64,000 nt of DNA from Halovibrio variabilis (GCF_007991175.1 NZ_BJXV01000006.1:62001-126000); one strand, 5' to 3'. Positions 29,394 to 41,811 are shown, numbered from the stretch's first letter. Notes: generated by a model not told the origin, from the sequence alone. Translations and numbers: made by a program.

Positions 29394-30734
29394 TTAGTCA
29401 CCCGCCACCGTCATGGCGTCAATCAACCAGCTACCCGTGTGAACACTGCCACGGGTATCGGTGTCATCGCCAACGCCCACTAATCCTGCAAACATCCGTT
29501 CAAGATTTCCGGCGATCGTGAACTCTTCGACCGGGTACTGCACTTTGCCGTTCTCGACCCAAAAGCCTGCGGCCCCACGCGAGTAATCGCCGGTCACGCC
29601 GTTGACACCTTGGCCCATTAGCTCAGTGACCCAAATACCCCGCCCCATTTCTTGCAGCAGGCTATCGCGGGATTGCAGCGGCGCGTTCAAACGCACGTTA
29701 CGTGCCCCCCCGGCGTTCCCCGTGGTTTGCATGCCAAGCCGCCGAGCGCTGTAGGACGAGAGCATGTAGCTGGCTATGGCGCCCTGATCGATAAAGCGAT
29801 TGTTGCGCGTTTGCACCCCCTCGCCATCGAACGGCGAGCTTGCCGTGGCGCCAATTTCCATCGGCCGCTCCTCAAGGCTAAACCAGTCGGGAAACAGCGG
29901 CGTGCCAAGCCGGTCGCATAAAAACGAGGCCTGACGGTAGAGCGCCCCGCCGGCTAAACCGCCCAGCAAGTGGCCGATCAAGCCACCGGCCAATGACGGG
30001 TCAAACAGCACCGGGAAGGTACCCGTTGGCGGGCGTTTAGCGCCCAGCCTGCGCAGCGTTCGGGTGGCGGCTTCGCGGCCCACCTCGGCGGGATCACGCA
30101 GCGCCTGAGGATCACGGGCGGACGTGTAATCATAGTCGCGCTGCATGCCTGCCGCGTCTTGAGCAATCAGCATGCACGAGAGCGAGTGACGACTGCCCTT
30201 TTGAGTGCCTAAAAAGCCGTGGCTATTGGCGTAAACGCGCACCCCTTCACCGCTGGAGAGCGACGCACCATCCGACTGGTAAATGCCTTCAACATCGCGC
30301 CCCGCCTGCTCGCAGGCAAGCGCTAACTCAATGGCTTCATCGGTCGTTAGCGCCCAAGGGTGGTGCACCTTTAAATCGGGTAGCTCGGTCGCCATTAGCG
30401 CCGGATCGGCCAACCCCGAGGCCGGGTCTTCGCCAGTATAACGGGCAATCGCCAGCGCTTTCTCAACCACCGCCTGAATCGAAACACTGCTAGCATCGGT
30501 GGACGAGGCGCTGCCTTTGCGCTGCCCCACGTATAGCGTGACGGCGATGCCTTGATCACGCGATAACTCTACCGTTTCAACCTCACCCAAGCGCACGCTG
30601 ACGCCTAATCCTTGATCAACGCTGGCGCCTACTTCAGCGGCATCCGCGCCCAGTCGCTTGGCCAGCGCGAGCGCCTCTTCTGCCCGGGCGGTCAGTAACG
30701 ACTGCTGGGCCGATGCATCAAATGCCTGTGCCAT
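29394..30734 (-). CDS. pmbA: Metalloprotease subunit PmbA/TldE
   Basis: 446-aa partner of TldD. The TldD-TldE pair is a zinc protease needed for microcin B17 maturation and CcdA degradation in E. coli. The PmbA/TldD fold is shown by PTGTFPVLFDPSLAGGLIGHL and GNAGGARNVRL; the HExxxH site is in TldD and is absent here, as known for TldE. A perfect AAAGGAGG site (plus 30739-30746) precedes the ATG. Confidence 0.96.
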   Translation of the reverse strand: MAQAFDASAQQSLLTARAEEALALAKRLGADAAEVGASVDQGLGVSVRLGEVETVELSRDQGIAVTLYVGQRKGSASSTDASSVSIQAVVEKALAIARYTGEDPASGLADPALMATELPDLKVHHPWALTTDEAIELALACEQAGRDVEGIYQSDGASLSSGEGVRVYANSHGFLGTQKGSRHSLSCMLIAQDAAGMQRDYDYTSARDPQALRDPAEVGREAATRTLRRLGAKRPPTGTFPVLFDPSLAGGLIGHLLGGLAGGALYRQASFLCDRLGTPLFPDWFSLEERPMEIGATASSPFDGEGVQTRNNRFIDQGAIASYMLSSYSARRLGMQTTGNAGGARNVRLNAPLQSRDSLLQEMGRGIWVTELMGQGVNGVTGDYSRGAAGFWVENGKVQYPVEEFTIAGNLERMFAGLVGVGDDTDTRGSVHTGSWLIDAMTVAGD

Positions 30735-30789
30735 ATGGCCTCCTTTCTCAACCGAATGCCTTCGGTGGAATCAATGTTGTTCTCGCAGC

Positions 30790-30798
30790 TGGTATAAT
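30790..30798 (+). promoter_or_regulatory. Extended -10 promoter for darP (yjgA)
   Basis: TGGTATAAT, an extended -10 with a perfect TATAAT hexamer, 32 bases before the darP ATG. No good -35 is seen, which is acceptable for an extended -10 promoter. Confidence 0.55.
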
Positions 30799-30829
30799 GC
30801 CGCCACGAATCTTGTCTGTGAGTCACACT

Positions 30830-31351
30830 ATGCGTAAGCAACGTCCCGATCCCGTAGCAATAGAAGAGCAGGAAGAACGCCCCAGCAAGTCGCAACTCAA
30901 ACGCGAAATGCATGCCTTACAGGCACTTGGGGAAACTTTGATCGCCATGCGACCGGCGGAACGCGCCCGTTTCCCCCTCTCTGACGATATGCTGCGCGCG
31001 ATCGAAGAAACCGCGCGCATCCGTTCTCATGAAGGGCGCCGCCGCCATATGCAGTATGTCGGCAAATTAATCCGTAAAGAGGATCTTGCCGCCATTCAGC
31101 GGGTGTTCGATTCAATTGATCAGGAACAGCAGCAGCGCGACCACGCGTTTCACCGACTCGAAAAATGGCGGGAACGCTTAATCGACGAAGGCGATGCGGC
31201 GGTCGACTTGTTCATGGCCGAGAACCCCGACACCGACCGCCAGACGCTGCGTCAATTAGTTCGCAACGCCCAGCGTGAGCGCGAACAGGGTAAACCGCCC
31301 ACCAGCTCGCGCAAGCTGTTCAAGCACCTGCGCGAAACCCTCGCCCTTTAA
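30830..31351 (+). CDS. darP: Ribosome-associated protein DarP / YjgA (DUF615)
   Basis: 173-aa DUF615 protein, linked to late 50S assembly in E. coli. The helical, charged sequence has PSKSQLKREMHALQALGETL near the start and RRRHMQYVGKLIRKEDLAAI in the middle, both characteristic. The start at 30830 follows the -10 by a short leader; the upstream extension in the same frame overlaps the promoter and pmbA and is rejected. It lies between the oppositely oriented pmbA and tldD. Confidence 0.93.
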   Translation: MRKQRPDPVAIEEQEERPSKSQLKREMHALQALGETLIAMRPAERARFPLSDDMLRAIEETARIRSHEGRRRHMQYVGKLIRKEDLAAIQRVFDSIDQEQQQRDHAFHRLEKWRERLIDEGDAAVDLFMAENPDTDRQTLRQLVRNAQREREQGKPPTSSRKLFKHLRETLAL

Positions 31352-31361
31352 AGACCGTTCT

Positions 31362-32813
31362 TTAAGATTGCGTGCCGCCGACGGTCAGTTCATCCAGTTT
31401 CAGGGTGGGCTGACCGACACCCACCGGCACGCCCTGCCCCTCTTTACCGCACACGCCAATCCCGGTATCCAGCGCCATATCGTGACCAATCATGGATACC
31501 CGCCCCATCGCTTCCGGCCCGTTGCCAATCAGCGTGGCGCCTTTCACTGGCGCGGTCACTTTACCGTCTTCAATCAGGTAGGCTTCGCTGGCAGAAAACA
31601 CGAACTTGCCAGACGTAATGTCTACCTGTCCGCCGCCAAAGCTCACTGCGTAAATGCCGCGCTTAACGCTTTTGATAATATCGCTGGGCTCGTCTTGCCC
31701 GGCGAGCATAACGGTATTGGTCATGCGTGGCATCGGTAAGTGGGCAAACGACTCACGGCGGGCATTACCAGTGGGCGCCATGCCCATCAAGCGCGCATTG
31801 AGCTTGTCCTGCATGTAGCCGGTTAAAATGCCGTCTTCGATCAACGGCGTGTATTGGCCCGGCGTGCCCTCGTCGTCCACGCTCATGGAGCCACGGCAAT
31901 CTGCCAAGGTGGCATCATCCACGACGGTCACCCCTTTAGCGGCGACCCGCTGGCCCATCTGCCCGGCAAAAGCGGAACTGCCCTTACGGTTGAAATCGCC
32001 TTCCAGACCATGGCCCACCGCCTCATGGAGCAAAATCCCCGGCCACCCGGACGCTAGCACCACCGGCATTTGCCCAGCAGGCGCATCAATGGCTTCAAGA
32101 TTAACCAACGCTTGGCGTACGGCTTCTTTGGCATACTGCTCCGCGACATTTTCATCGCGTAGTCGAGCCATCGAATAACGGCCACCACCGCCGGCGCTGC
32201 CGCGCTCACGGCGGCCATTTTTAACCGCGATCACGCTGACATTAAAACGCACCAGGGGGCGAATATCCGCCGCTAGCGTGCCATCGCTGGCGCGCACCAG
32301 CACCACCTCATAGGTGCCTGATAAAGAAGCGCTCACCTGGCTGATACTGGGGTCTGCGGCGCGCGCCACGCGGTCGGCCTGTTGGAGCATGGCGACTTTC
32401 TCATCCGCGCTTAGCCCCGCCAACGGATCAACCCCGACATAGCGTGATAGCGCAGACACCGAGTGAACCACTTGCCCCGGCAAGCGCTTGCCACTGCGCA
32501 CAATACCCGCTGCGGTGCGGCCGGTATCGATAAGCGCATCGGCAGTAATTTGGTTGGAGTAGGCAAAGCCGGTTTTTTCACCGGCGAGAGAGCGTACGCC
32601 GACACCGCCGTCGATGTTATAGCTGGCCTCTTTGACCTCGCCATCTTCGAGTACCCAGCCTTCCTGCCAGGTACGCTGGAAGTAGAGATCGGCGTAATCA
32701 ATGCCCGCGCCCATGGCGTAGTCCAAGCCGGTTTCTAGCGCGTCTAAATCCAGTCCACCGGGGGTTAACAAAATGGCAGCAGCCGTATCTACATCACTTT
32801 TATATGCGGTCAT
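31362..32813 (-). CDS. tldD: Metalloprotease TldD
   Basis: 483-aa catalytic subunit of the TldD-TldE protease. The zinc motif [11 protein letters not shown] (HExxxH) is present, with the family segments [21 protein letters not shown] and [19 protein letters not shown]. The start at 32813 overlaps the yhdP stop by four bases (ATGA), so it is coupled to yhdP. E. coli TldD is 481 aa. Pseudomonas has a nitrilase-like gene between tldD and yhdP; it is absent here. Confidence 0.97.
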   Translation of the reverse strand: MTAYKSDVDTAAAILLTPGGLDLDALETGLDYAMGAGIDYADLYFQRTWQEGWVLEDGEVKEASYNIDGGVGVRSLAGEKTGFAYSNQITADALIDTGRTAAGIVRSGKRLPGQVVHSVSALSRYVGVDPLAGLSADEKVAMLQQADRVARAADPSISQVSASLSGTYEVVLVRASDGTLAADIRPLVRFNVSVIAVKNGRRERGSAGGGGRYSMARLRDENVAEQYAKEAVRQALVNLEAIDAPAGQMPVVLASGWPGILLHEAVGHGLEGDFNRKGSSAFAGQMGQRVAAKGVTVVDDATLADCRGSMSVDDEGTPGQYTPLIEDGILTGYMQDKLNARLMGMAPTGNARRESFAHLPMPRMTNTVMLAGQDEPSDIIKSVKRGIYAVSFGGGQVDITSGKFVFSASEAYLIEDGKVTAPVKGATLIGNGPEAMGRVSMIGHDMALDTGIGVCGKEGQGVPVGVGQPTLKLDELTVGGTQS

Positions 32814-35800
32814 TGGGGGCCTTCTAAAGTAACCTGCGGCGAGGTCCAAGGGCCTCGCACGCGATAATGGAGTGTCGTGGCGCGATCTAGCGCGTCGCCA
32901 AACAGCTGGTCGGCGATGAACAGCGCGCCGCCCACAATGGGCGCACCAACGGCAATCGCCGCGATAGGCAAACTCTGCGTCACTGGCAGTGTGACGCCAA
33001 GCCGTTGGTCGAGTTCACGCGAAACAAGGTCTGCGCTGCCGGTAAGCGTTAGAGTGGTGGCCGGGGCGTCAATTTGCAATGGGCCACGTAGCGTCAATCG
33101 TCCACCGGTCACGTCCGCAATACCCTTGACCCGGTCGAATGCCGTTCCTCGCCCGGTGACATCGGAAAAGTCTAGGCGTAGGCGGCGTAAAATATTATCG
33201 AAATTCAGTAGGCCAATTAACCGTGCCGGTGCGGACTCCAGGGTTAAAAAGCGCCCATCGCGAATATCGGTACGAATAGAGCCGTCGGCGCGGCTTAAAT
33301 CCAACTGCCAGGGGGCGCCCGGCCAGTCGAGATCGGCATCCACATCGGTGCTGCGGCTGCGCATGACCACGGGTTGCTCAAGGCGCTCCAGCGCCGTGCC
33401 TAGATCCCCGCCTAGAATGGATATATTCGCGCGGGTATGACTGGTTGCCAAATTCCCCTCCCAGTATAGCTCACCCCGCGCGGAGAGCTCTCCGATGGTC
33501 AGCCCCACCGGGGTCAACGAAAAGCGTTGCCCGCTGGTTTGCCAATACGCGGTTAAGGGCCCAAAGCGGCGCTGGCCCATGGCAATTTCGGCTATCCGCA
33601 GGCGCCCGTCGGGCACATCGGCCAGCCAATTAGGCATTGTCGCCGGCGCCTCGCGCTGGGTTTCGACCGATTCTAGCCAGGAGTCGGGGGCTGGCGCGTC
33701 GCTGTCATACGCCACGTTGGCTAACCGCAGCAGGCGATCAAGCCCCAATGCTTCAATGGTCATGTCCAACGGCTGCGGTGATTGAACATCGTAGTTTAAT
33801 CGCCCGGTGAGCAAATTACCGCTTAGCGCCATATCAATCAGGCCGGGGTTAATGTCGCCGGTCGCGCCAAGACTGCCCAAGCACGCGTTTTGGTAAACCA
33901 CGCAGGGGGTGGTTAGTGACACCGCTAGCGGCATTTGGCCCTCGCTGCCCTGTGATGGTACACCTGCCGCCATTAGCGGCTTAATCGCCTGCTGCCAGGC
34001 TAGCGGGTCCAAGCGCGGCACAGCCGCATCGAGGCTAATCCCCGGCTGGGCGGGCCAGGCGGGCAAACGCTGCGCTTGGCTGCCTAACGTGAGCGCCCCG
34101 GCGAAAGCGCCATCGCGCTGCTGGAGTCGGGCAGAGGCAATATTAGCCAGTTGACTCTCAATACGCCCAGCGGCGATATCCGCCGTCAAGACCCAAGGCC
34201 ATGGCTGCTGCGCCGATTTGGCAAAGGGGTCGGGCAAATGGCTGGTGACCCCCAGCAAACGACTCTCCAGTCGCAGGGAAGGCGTGGGCAGTAGGTCGAC
34301 ATCGCCTTGCCACTGCAGCTGGCCTTCCAGCGGCAGGCGCCCTTGGCTAGCGTCTAACCCAGCCAGGCCGAAAAGCGCGCCGGTGGCGACATTGCCCCGT
34401 AGCCGTATGTGATCGCGCAGTGTATCAATATCCGCATTAATCTCGCCCCCCAACAGTCGGCCACTGGCACTGCCCACTAACCCACCACGCTCACCGTTCT
34501 GCAGCCAGGCTAGGTCGCCCTCTACCGACCGAAGGGCTAGATCCAGCGGCAGATAGACCACCTCAGAAAAACGCGGCCGCGCATTGACTTCCAACTGCAG
34601 AGCCTCGGGGGCTTCCAATGGCAACGCCAGCGATATGTCGCCATTAACGTCGCCCGTTAGCCGCAAATCACTAAGTGGCGAAAGGTCAACATCGGGCATT
34701 GCCTGTAAAAAAGACCTTAGCGAGGCGCCGTCGCCCGCTAGCTGTCCAGACAGATTAAGCGTTTCATCCGCCATCACCAGCGCGCCCTGGGAAGCGGTAA
34801 TGCCATGGCTTTGCGCATGGTCTATCTCGGCTTTTAGCACTCTGTTCTGCCATTTCAGGCGGCCTTCAACCTCATCGAGGCGCGGCCAGCCTGGGGCAAT
34901 CGGCAAATGTCCCTGGGTAATCGCCAACGCCAGCGTTGCGGTCAAATCGTCGGCGGTGGCGCCGCTGCCTAACGGCTGGCTGAGCTGCAAAGAGCCATCG
35001 CTGACATAACCGCCAATATCATTGAGCAGCCATTCACGCAGCTCGTCGTCTATCACCTTTAACGGCAGCCACTGGGCCAGCGGGCGTTCTAGTGCATCGA
35101 CGTCGCTAAATTCAAGGTCTAAGCCTAAATGCCCTCGCTGGTTACCCGCCACTAAACCGAACCCCCCTGACACCTGCGCGCCGTCCCAGTCAGCGCTGAG
35201 TCGTTTGCCGCTCACCATGGTATTGGGGCCGTCATACACCCATTCAACTTCCCCTGCGGCGCGCCGCAGCTGCATGGGCACGGCAAAAAATTGCGGGAAG
35301 TAGAGGGTGCTGTCGCCATTGCTGCTAAACAGCACGCGGCCCCGTAAATCCCGCGCCTGTACCCAGGCGTCCAACGGGCCTCCCCCTGGCGCCTGCTGCC
35401 AAGGCGACACTTCCAAACCGGTTATCGCCGCATTGACGCCCCAGTGACCATCTTGCTGCCCCACGTGCAACCCCTGAACCTGCCCGCGAGGTGCTAGCGT
35501 CTGTAAGACCCGTGTCACCGACTCGGGTAGCAGCACATAGTCGCGCCAGGCGGTAAGCGATGCCAATTCAAAGGCACTGGTGCGCATTTCCCAGTTTCCC
35601 GGCTGATGGGTCGCGTGCCAGTGGCGCGGTAACGCGGGCCCAACGTTGCCCCCAGCGGGCTGCGCCCATTCGACGCTATCGGCATCGCCGCTTAGCCAGG
35701 CTTCGCCGCCTTCACCGTCGCGCTGCCACAAGCCGTTGGCCTCAATATCTGTTAACACCGCGTACTGCACTTGATGGCGCAGCGTTAGCTGGGGAATATC

Positions 35801-36658
35801 AACCGCCATACGCGCTTCGTCAAGGCGGGCTGAGCGCCATCGCCCCCAAAGCCGTGCACTGCCACCGGCCTGCTCTAAATAGGCCGCATGATCAGGCCGG
35901 AACATATCGGCCAGCACCACTAACTGGTCAAGCTGGATATCCAACTGCAAGGCAGCCGAAAAGTCCCTAAAGCCATGCTGCCCAGGTTGCATCTCAACCT
36001 TCATTTCCGCCGCAGGCAGCGCCTGCTCGCGGGCTTGCTCGAGCGATTCGGCGATATTAATGGCCCCTTCTAAGCGCGTGCGCCGCTCATCGCCCGACAG
36101 CAATAAGGTTTGGGCATACAACATCACGGTATTGTGCTGGCCGTGGAGCACTACGCGGGTGTCGTTAGCCCATAGGCGCTGGCGTAAAATCAAGCCCGTC
36201 CAGTCATCAATAGCGGTCAGGTCCACGTCGGGCTCCGTCGCCAGCAGCGGCAATTCGGCGGGTTCAGGCCATTGCCAAGCCATGCCGCTGCCTTGATAGA
36301 GATGAAACGCGGTACCGCTAATCCGTGCATCGCTAAAAATAGGCGCCCGATTGACAAGCGACGCCCAGGTATCCAAACGCAGCGCCATGCGGTCCAACCC
36401 AAACAGCGCCTGGCCATCGGCGGTTTCCGCGTTGACCCCTTCCAGGCGTAATAGCAGGTCATTACGGGCAAGCGAAAGCGATAAGCGCTCAATTGTCACT
36501 GGCGCGCCGATCCGCGCCTCAAGCAGCGCTTCGATATGGGGGGTGAGGGCGTTGGATTGGCTAATCACCAAGCGGAACAGTAGCAGCAGTACTGCGACAC
36601 TGCCCAACAACCAGGCAGCGATTAGCCAACTCCAACGCACCAGCGAACGAGTTGCCAT
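32810..36658 (-). CDS. yhdP: Giant AsmA-like envelope protein YhdP
   Basis: 1282-aa protein with one N-terminal membrane anchor (about residues 8-30, [20 protein letters not shown]) and a very long periplasmic beta-rich region. YhdP, TamB and YdbH are proposed to form hydrophobic grooves that move phospholipid to the outer membrane. The DUF3971/AsmA C-terminus ([38 protein letters not shown]) is visible. Length matches E. coli YhdP (1266 aa). Three bases separate it from rng. Confidence 0.96.
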   Translation of the reverse strand: MATRSLVRWSWLIAAWLLGSVAVLLLLFRLVISQSNALTPHIEALLEARIGAPVTIERLSLSLARNDLLLRLEGVNAETADGQALFGLDRMALRLDTWASLVNRAPIFSDARISGTAFHLYQGSGMAWQWPEPAELPLLATEPDVDLTAIDDWTGLILRQRLWANDTRVVLHGQHNTVMLYAQTLLLSGDERRTRLEGAINIAESLEQAREQALPAAEMKVEMQPGQHGFRDFSAALQLDIQLDQLVVLADMFRPDHAAYLEQAGGSARLWGRWRSARLDEARMAVDIPQLTLRHQVQYAVLTDIEANGLWQRDGEGGEAWLSGDADSVEWAQPAGGNVGPALPRHWHATHQPGNWEMRTSAFELASLTAWRDYVLLPESVTRVLQTLAPRGQVQGLHVGQQDGHWGVNAAITGLEVSPWQQAPGGGPLDAWVQARDLRGRVLFSSNGDSTLYFPQFFAVPMQLRRAAGEVEWVYDGPNTMVSGKRLSADWDGAQVSGGFGLVAGNQRGHLGLDLEFSDVDALERPLAQWLPLKVIDDELREWLLNDIGGYVSDGSLQLSQPLGSGATADDLTATLALAITQGHLPIAPGWPRLDEVEGRLKWQNRVLKAEIDHAQSHGITASQGALVMADETLNLSGQLAGDGASLRSFLQAMPDVDLSPLSDLRLTGDVNGDISLALPLEAPEALQLEVNARPRFSEVVYLPLDLALRSVEGDLAWLQNGERGGLVGSASGRLLGGEINADIDTLRDHIRLRGNVATGALFGLAGLDASQGRLPLEGQLQWQGDVDLLPTPSLRLESRLLGVTSHLPDPFAKSAQQPWPWVLTADIAAGRIESQLANIASARLQQRDGAFAGALTLGSQAQRLPAWPAQPGISLDAAVPRLDPLAWQQAIKPLMAAGVPSQGSEGQMPLAVSLTTPCVVYQNACLGSLGATGDINPGLIDMALSGNLLTGRLNYDVQSPQPLDMTIEALGLDRLLRLANVAYDSDAPAPDSWLESVETQREAPATMPNWLADVPDGRLRIAEIAMGQRRFGPLTAYWQTSGQRFSLTPVGLTIGELSARGELYWEGNLATSHTRANISILGGDLGTALERLEQPVVMRSRSTDVDADLDWPGAPWQLDLSRADGSIRTDIRDGRFLTLESAPARLIGLLNFDNILRRLRLDFSDVTGRGTAFDRVKGIADVTGGRLTLRGPLQIDAPATTLTLTGSADLVSRELDQRLGVTLPVTQSLPIAAIAVGAPIVGGALFIADQLFGDALDRATTLHYRVRGPWTSPQVTLEGPQ

Positions 36659-36661
36659 GGC

Positions 36662-38125
36662 TTACATCAGTACGATGTCGTATTGCTCTTGGGAATAGTG
36701 CTGCTCAACCTGAAAACGAATGGTTTTATTAATAAACGTTTCCAGGTCGGCCACCGCCGCTGATTCTTCATCCAACAAACGATCAACCACAGACTGCGAC
36801 GCTAGCACCATGTAAGTCTCAGCACTGTAAGCCCTTTCTTCGCGTAGAATCTCGCGAAAAATTTCGTAGCAAATCGTTTCAGGGGTTTTAAGCGTCCCCC
36901 GCCCGCTGCAAGTAGGGCACGCTTCGCAGAGCGTTTGCTCTAAGCTCTCCCGGGTACGCTTACGGGTGAGCTGAACAAGGCCCAACTCGGTCACGCCGGT
37001 GCACTTGGTTTTGGCGTGATCGCGCTCCAAGGCTTTTTCCAGCACGCGCAATACTTGCCGTTGATGCTCCACATCGGCCATATCAATAAAGTCGATAATG
37101 ATAATGCCGCCCAGGTTACGCAACCTAAGCTGGCGGGCAATCGCCGTGGCGGCCTCAAGGTTGGTTTTGAAGATGGTCTCTTCAAGGTTGCGATGGCCGA
37201 CATAACCACCGGTATTAACATCGATAGTGGTCATGGCCTCGGTGGGGTCAATCACCAGGTACCCACCCGATTTCAGCTGCACCTTACGCCCCAGGGCTTT
37301 TTGAATCTCGTCTTCGACGCTATACAGATCAAAGATAGGCCGCTCGCCGGGATAATACTCGATGCGGTCAACCGCGTCGGGCATAAATTCTTCAGCAAAT
37401 TCGACCAGCTTGACAAAATTCTCCCGCGAGTCGATGCGCACTTTTTCGATATCGTCGCGCATCACATCGCGTAGCGTACGTATAAACAGCGGCAGGTCAT
37501 CATAAATCACGCTTTGCGGCGTCGCGGTCACTTTGCGCTCGCTCACTTTGCGCCATAGCCGCAGCAGAAAGTGCATATCACCTTTCAGCTCTTCGTCGCC
37601 AACGCCTTCCGCCGCCGTGCGGACAATAAACCCACCCGTCACTTCCAGCGTCTGTTCCGCCAGGCTGCTATCCAGCAGGGCTTTTAAACGCTCGCGTTCG
37701 CGCTCGTCTTCGATGCGCTGAGAAACGCCGTGGTGCGGCGATTCGGGCATATACACCAAATAGCGGGAAGGAATCGATAAGTGGGTGGTTAAGCGTGCCC
37801 CTTTGCTACCGATAGGGTCTTTGGTGGCTTGCACGACCAGTGCCTGGCCCTCGTGAAGCAGTTGGCCGATGGTTTGCTGCTCATCGGGCGGCGTGCTTGG
37901 CGGCATGACTTCGTGAGCATGAATAAATGCCGCACGCTCTAAGCCAATATCGACAAAGGCAGCCTGCATGCCAGGCAGTACACGAACCACTTTGCCTTTG
38001 TAGATATTGCCTACGATGCCGCGCCGACGGGAACGTTCGATCAGTGCCTCTTGCAACACGCCATTTTCCACCAGCGCAACGCGGGTTTCCATGGGTGTTA
38101 AATTGATGAGAACTTCACCGCTCAT
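36662..38125 (-). CDS. rng: Ribonuclease G
   Basis: 487-aa endoribonuclease that matures the 16S rRNA 5' end and degrades some mRNAs. It has the N-terminal S1-like domain (GNIYKGKVVRVLPGMQAAFV), the catalytic DNase-I-like part with TIDVNTGGYVG and FIDM, and the zinc-link CPTCSGRG. It lacks the long C-terminal scaffold of RNase E. Co-directional between maf and yhdP. Confidence 0.97.
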   Translation of the reverse strand: MSGEVLINLTPMETRVALVENGVLQEALIERSRRRGIVGNIYKGKVVRVLPGMQAAFVDIGLERAAFIHAHEVMPPSTPPDEQQTIGQLLHEGQALVVQATKDPIGSKGARLTTHLSIPSRYLVYMPESPHHGVSQRIEDERERERLKALLDSSLAEQTLEVTGGFIVRTAAEGVGDEELKGDMHFLLRLWRKVSERKVTATPQSVIYDDLPLFIRTLRDVMRDDIEKVRIDSRENFVKLVEFAEEFMPDAVDRIEYYPGERPIFDLYSVEDEIQKALGRKVQLKSGGYLVIDPTEAMTTIDVNTGGYVGHRNLEETIFKTNLEAATAIARQLRLRNLGGIIIIDFIDMADVEHQRQVLRVLEKALERDHAKTKCTGVTELGLVQLTRKRTRESLEQTLCEACPTCSGRGTLKTPETICYEIFREILREERAYSAETYMVLASQSVVDRLLDEESAAVADLETFINKTIRFQVEQHYSQEQYDIVLM

Positions 38126-38194
38126 GCGAAAATCCTTATTGGTTGACGTATTCCTTGCCAGCGTTACAGGCGTCGATGCCTTTCATCCAAAGAC

Positions 38195-38776
38195 TTAGAC
38201 GCGCTGCCAGATAGGAACCCCCTGTCGGCGCAGCAAGTGCGTCGTCTCAAACAGTGGTAGCCCTACCACTGCAGAGTGACTGCCGTGAATCTGTTGTACA
38301 AATATGGCGGCAAATCCCTGTATGGCATAGCCACCGGCCTTATCGACGGGCTCGCCAGTCCGCCAGTAGTCGGCAATTTCCTGTGCGTCGATATCACGCA
38401 TGGTGACCTGGGTAGCCACGCAGCAGGAAAGCATGCCTTCAGGCCCCTTCACCGCCACGGCGGTAAGCACCTCATGCTGCCTTCCCGAAAGCAGCCGCAG
38501 CATTGCTGCGCCCTCATCAAAACCCCCGGGTTTGCCTAGAATACGCCCATTAACGACGACGGCGGTATCTGAACCTAGGGTAGGTAGGTCAGTTAATGGA
38601 GCGGCGGCCTCGGCTTTGGCGACGGCTAAACGATGCACATAGGCATCGGCAGGCTCATCGACCAGCGGGGTCTCATCAATATCACAAGGGTGAACCGCGA
38701 CCGGCACACCAATCGATGCCAGCAAGGCTTTTCGGCGCGGAGAGGCGGACGCTAAGCACAACACAGGCGCGCTCAT
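38195..38776 (-). CDS. maf: Maf-family nucleotide pyrophosphatase (dTTP/UTP type, YhdE)
   Basis: 193-aa house-cleaning NTPase. Motifs are LASASPRRKALLASIG at the N-terminus, CDIDETPLVDEPADAYVHRLA, and TLGSDTAVVVNGRILGKP. YhdE-type Maf proteins hydrolyse dTTP, UTP and modified forms. The start overlaps the mreD stop by four bases. Confidence 0.95.
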   Translation of the reverse strand: MSAPVLCLASASPRRKALLASIGVPVAVHPCDIDETPLVDEPADAYVHRLAVAKAEAAAPLTDLPTLGSDTAVVVNGRILGKPGGFDEGAAMLRLLSGRQHEVLTAVAVKGPEGMLSCCVATQVTMRDIDAQEIADYWRTGEPVDKAGGYAIQGFAAIFVQQIHGSHSAVVGLPLFETTHLLRRQGVPIWQRV

Positions 38777-39261
38777 GAGGCCACCAACCGACGCTCAAGG
38801 GCCTGAAACATGGTCGCCAGCCAGGGCCATAGAAAGGCGCTGATCAATGCAGGAATCAAAAAGGCTAAATGAATCGAAAAATCGCCCACAATGGTGCGTA
38901 GCCACTGGGCGACCAACTGCATCAAGCCAAGCAACACCAGCACGAGCGCCGACTGCTGTACCAGCGAATAGGCCCGAAAACGGGGATAAACCAGGGCGCA
39001 TAAGAAAGCTAATAACGCATAAATGAGCGCATGCTGTCCCAGCGCGGTGCCTTCAATCAAATCCATCAGAATGCCCAGCACAAAACCGTGGAAAACGCCG
39101 ACTCTATCGGGGGTACGCATACACCAATAAATGAGCATAAGCCCCAGCCATTCAGGTCGATAGACTTGCCATCCATCGGCCAGCGGCATGACTTGAAGGC
39201 ACAGCGCTAAAATAAGGCTAAACCAAACCACCAAGAGCGGAACAGCGGGTGCGCGGGGCAT
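38773..39261 (-). CDS. mreD: Rod-shape determining protein MreD
   Basis: 162-aa inner-membrane protein with about five hydrophobic segments; the family region LGLMLIYWCMRTPDRVGVFHG and GILMDLIEGTALGQHALIY is present. It works with MreB, MreC, RodA and PBP2 in the elongasome. The start overlaps the mreC stop by one base. Confidence 0.95.
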   Translation of the reverse strand: MPRAPAVPLLVVWFSLILALCLQVMPLADGWQVYRPEWLGLMLIYWCMRTPDRVGVFHGFVLGILMDLIEGTALGQHALIYALLAFLCALVYPRFRAYSLVQQSALVLVLLGLMQLVAQWLRTIVGDFSIHLAFLIPALISAFLWPWLATMFQALERRLVAS

Positions 39262-40232
39262 CAGGGCACCTCTTGAGATGATGCGTTTTGTACGGCCAGA
39301 GCTCTTTTAAGAGATATGTCAGAATCGGAGAGCTGAAGCGAAGAGCGCAATGCCTCTGCCGAGATATCCAACGTTTCATCCCACGCCTGCTCATCCACTT
39401 CCTCTTGCGGGGGCGGAAAAAGCAGCAAAAAGTGACGCGAACGTTGCAGCTGTGCCATCGGTTCAGCCGTTACCCGCGCAAAGGGCTGCCCTGGGTCGTG
39501 ATAAACTTCCGTCACGCGGGCAACGGGATAACCCGGTGGAAAGCGCCCGGCCAAGCCCGAGGTGGTGAGCAAATCACCCTCGCGGATATCGGCGGTATCG
39601 GGCACGTGCATCACATTAACGCTGCTGTAACGCCCCGCCCCCTGGACAATAAAGCGCAGCCCGTTGCGGTTCAATTGAACCGGCAGCGCATGGCTGGCAT
39701 CCGCCAATAGCAATACACGGCTGGAGTAAGCCGACACCGCGATAATTTGCCCCACTAGCCCAGTCGCATCAATCACCGGCTGGCCTACGTAAGCACCGTT
39801 GCGGTGGCCGCGATTAACCACCATTTGATGGCTGAAAGGATCGTTATCCAGCGACAACAGCTCAGCGGTAATAGACGGAATTTCTCGGCGCTCGGCGGCC
39901 TTTAGTAAATCACGCAGTTGCTGATTTTCCGCTATCAGATTCGCCATCCGCTGGCCGCGATGAGAAAGGGTGAGAATCTGCTCGCGCAGGCGGCGATTTT
40001 CGTCCACCAAGGCCTGTTGATCCGAGAGTGCCAGCGACCCCCAGTTCAATAAGTCACTAGGCACGCTAACGACCCATTGAATGGGGGCAACGACCATCGA
40101 CATTTGCGCGCGCACTTGTTCCATGCGCGTGAAATGTTCGTCGACAAACATCAAGACACTGGCGGCCAATACGCAGAAAAACAGCCGATAGCCCGGCAGT
40201 GGTCCGTGCGAAAACAGCGGTTTAATAGGCAA
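39261..40232 (-). CDS. mreC: Rod-shape determining protein MreC
   Basis: 323-aa bitopic protein: membrane helix at about residues 14-30, a coiled coil around residues 70-110 (ALVDENRRLREQILTL onward), and the periplasmic double beta-barrel (GQPVIDATGLVGQIIAV, LLTTSGLAGRFPPGYPV). It scaffolds PBP2 in the elongasome. The C-terminus is a longer acidic tail than in E. coli. Second gene of mreBCD. Confidence 0.96.
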   Translation of the reverse strand: MPIKPLFSHGPLPGYRLFFCVLAASVLMFVDEHFTRMEQVRAQMSMVVAPIQWVVSVPSDLLNWGSLALSDQQALVDENRRLREQILTLSHRGQRMANLIAENQQLRDLLKAAERREIPSITAELLSLDNDPFSHQMVVNRGHRNGAYVGQPVIDATGLVGQIIAVSAYSSRVLLLADASHALPVQLNRNGLRFIVQGAGRYSSVNVMHVPDTADIREGDLLTTSGLAGRFPPGYPVARVTEVYHDPGQPFARVTAEPMAQLQRSRHFLLLFPPPQEEVDEQAWDETLDISAEALRSSLQLSDSDISLKRALAVQNASSQEVP

Positions 40233-40256
40233 TCCCCCCGCAATTAACCGCTGCGA

Positions 40257-41306
<1,050 letters not shown>

Positions 41307-41523
41307 CTAGTGCAGACCGGGAACCCTGTGCGGATGCAAACGGTATCACCGCAACCCCCTGGCAGCAAGCACGAGTCGCGCCTAACACTGCCCGTTGAGG
41401 CCAAGATGTGGTACCTTTTGCGGCTATTTTCCACGTCTGCTACACAAGACGTTTCTTTGATGTCGGTATGTATACCGCTTAATGTGGAATATGTTCCATC
41501 ACGTTTGCGAGGAAATCTCGATC

Positions 41524-41811
41524 ATGGCGCTTGAAGACTCTCATGTGCGCCGGGCTGCTCACCTGGCCCGACTCGCCGTCAGCGATGACCAAGCCAGTGG
41601 CTTCGTCGACGACCTAAGCCGCATACTGGATATGGTTGATCAGCTGCAAAGCCTTGATACTAAAGGCGTTGCCCCGCTCTCCCATCCGTTAGATGCGACC
41701 CAGCGACTGCGCGCCGATGAAGTAACCGAAGCCAATCAGCGCGACGCTTTTCAGCGCTGCGCGCCGGCGGTGGAAAACGGCTTATATCTCGTTCCGCGCG
41801 TCGTCGAATAG
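41524..41811 (+). CDS. gatC: Asp/Glu-tRNA amidotransferase subunit GatC
   Basis: 95-aa subunit that stabilises GatA on GatB. The typical start ALEDSHVRRAAHLARLAVSDD and SHPLDATQRLRADEV are present. The ATG at 41524 is preceded by GAGGAA; an upstream in-frame ATG (41482) is not used because it adds unrelated residues. The leader 41295-41523 holds two small palindromes (41465-41476, 41486-41497). First gene of gatCAB. Confidence 0.96.
   Translation: MALEDSHVRRAAHLARLAVSDDQASGFVDDLSRILDMVDQLQSLDTKGVAPLSHPLDATQRLRADEVTEANQRDAFQRCAPAVENGLYLVPRVVE

Noticed and set aside
41465..41497. Two small palindromes in the gatC leader as operators
   Set aside because: Arms are only five bases each and no promoter can be placed with them; could be chance in an AT-rich leader.
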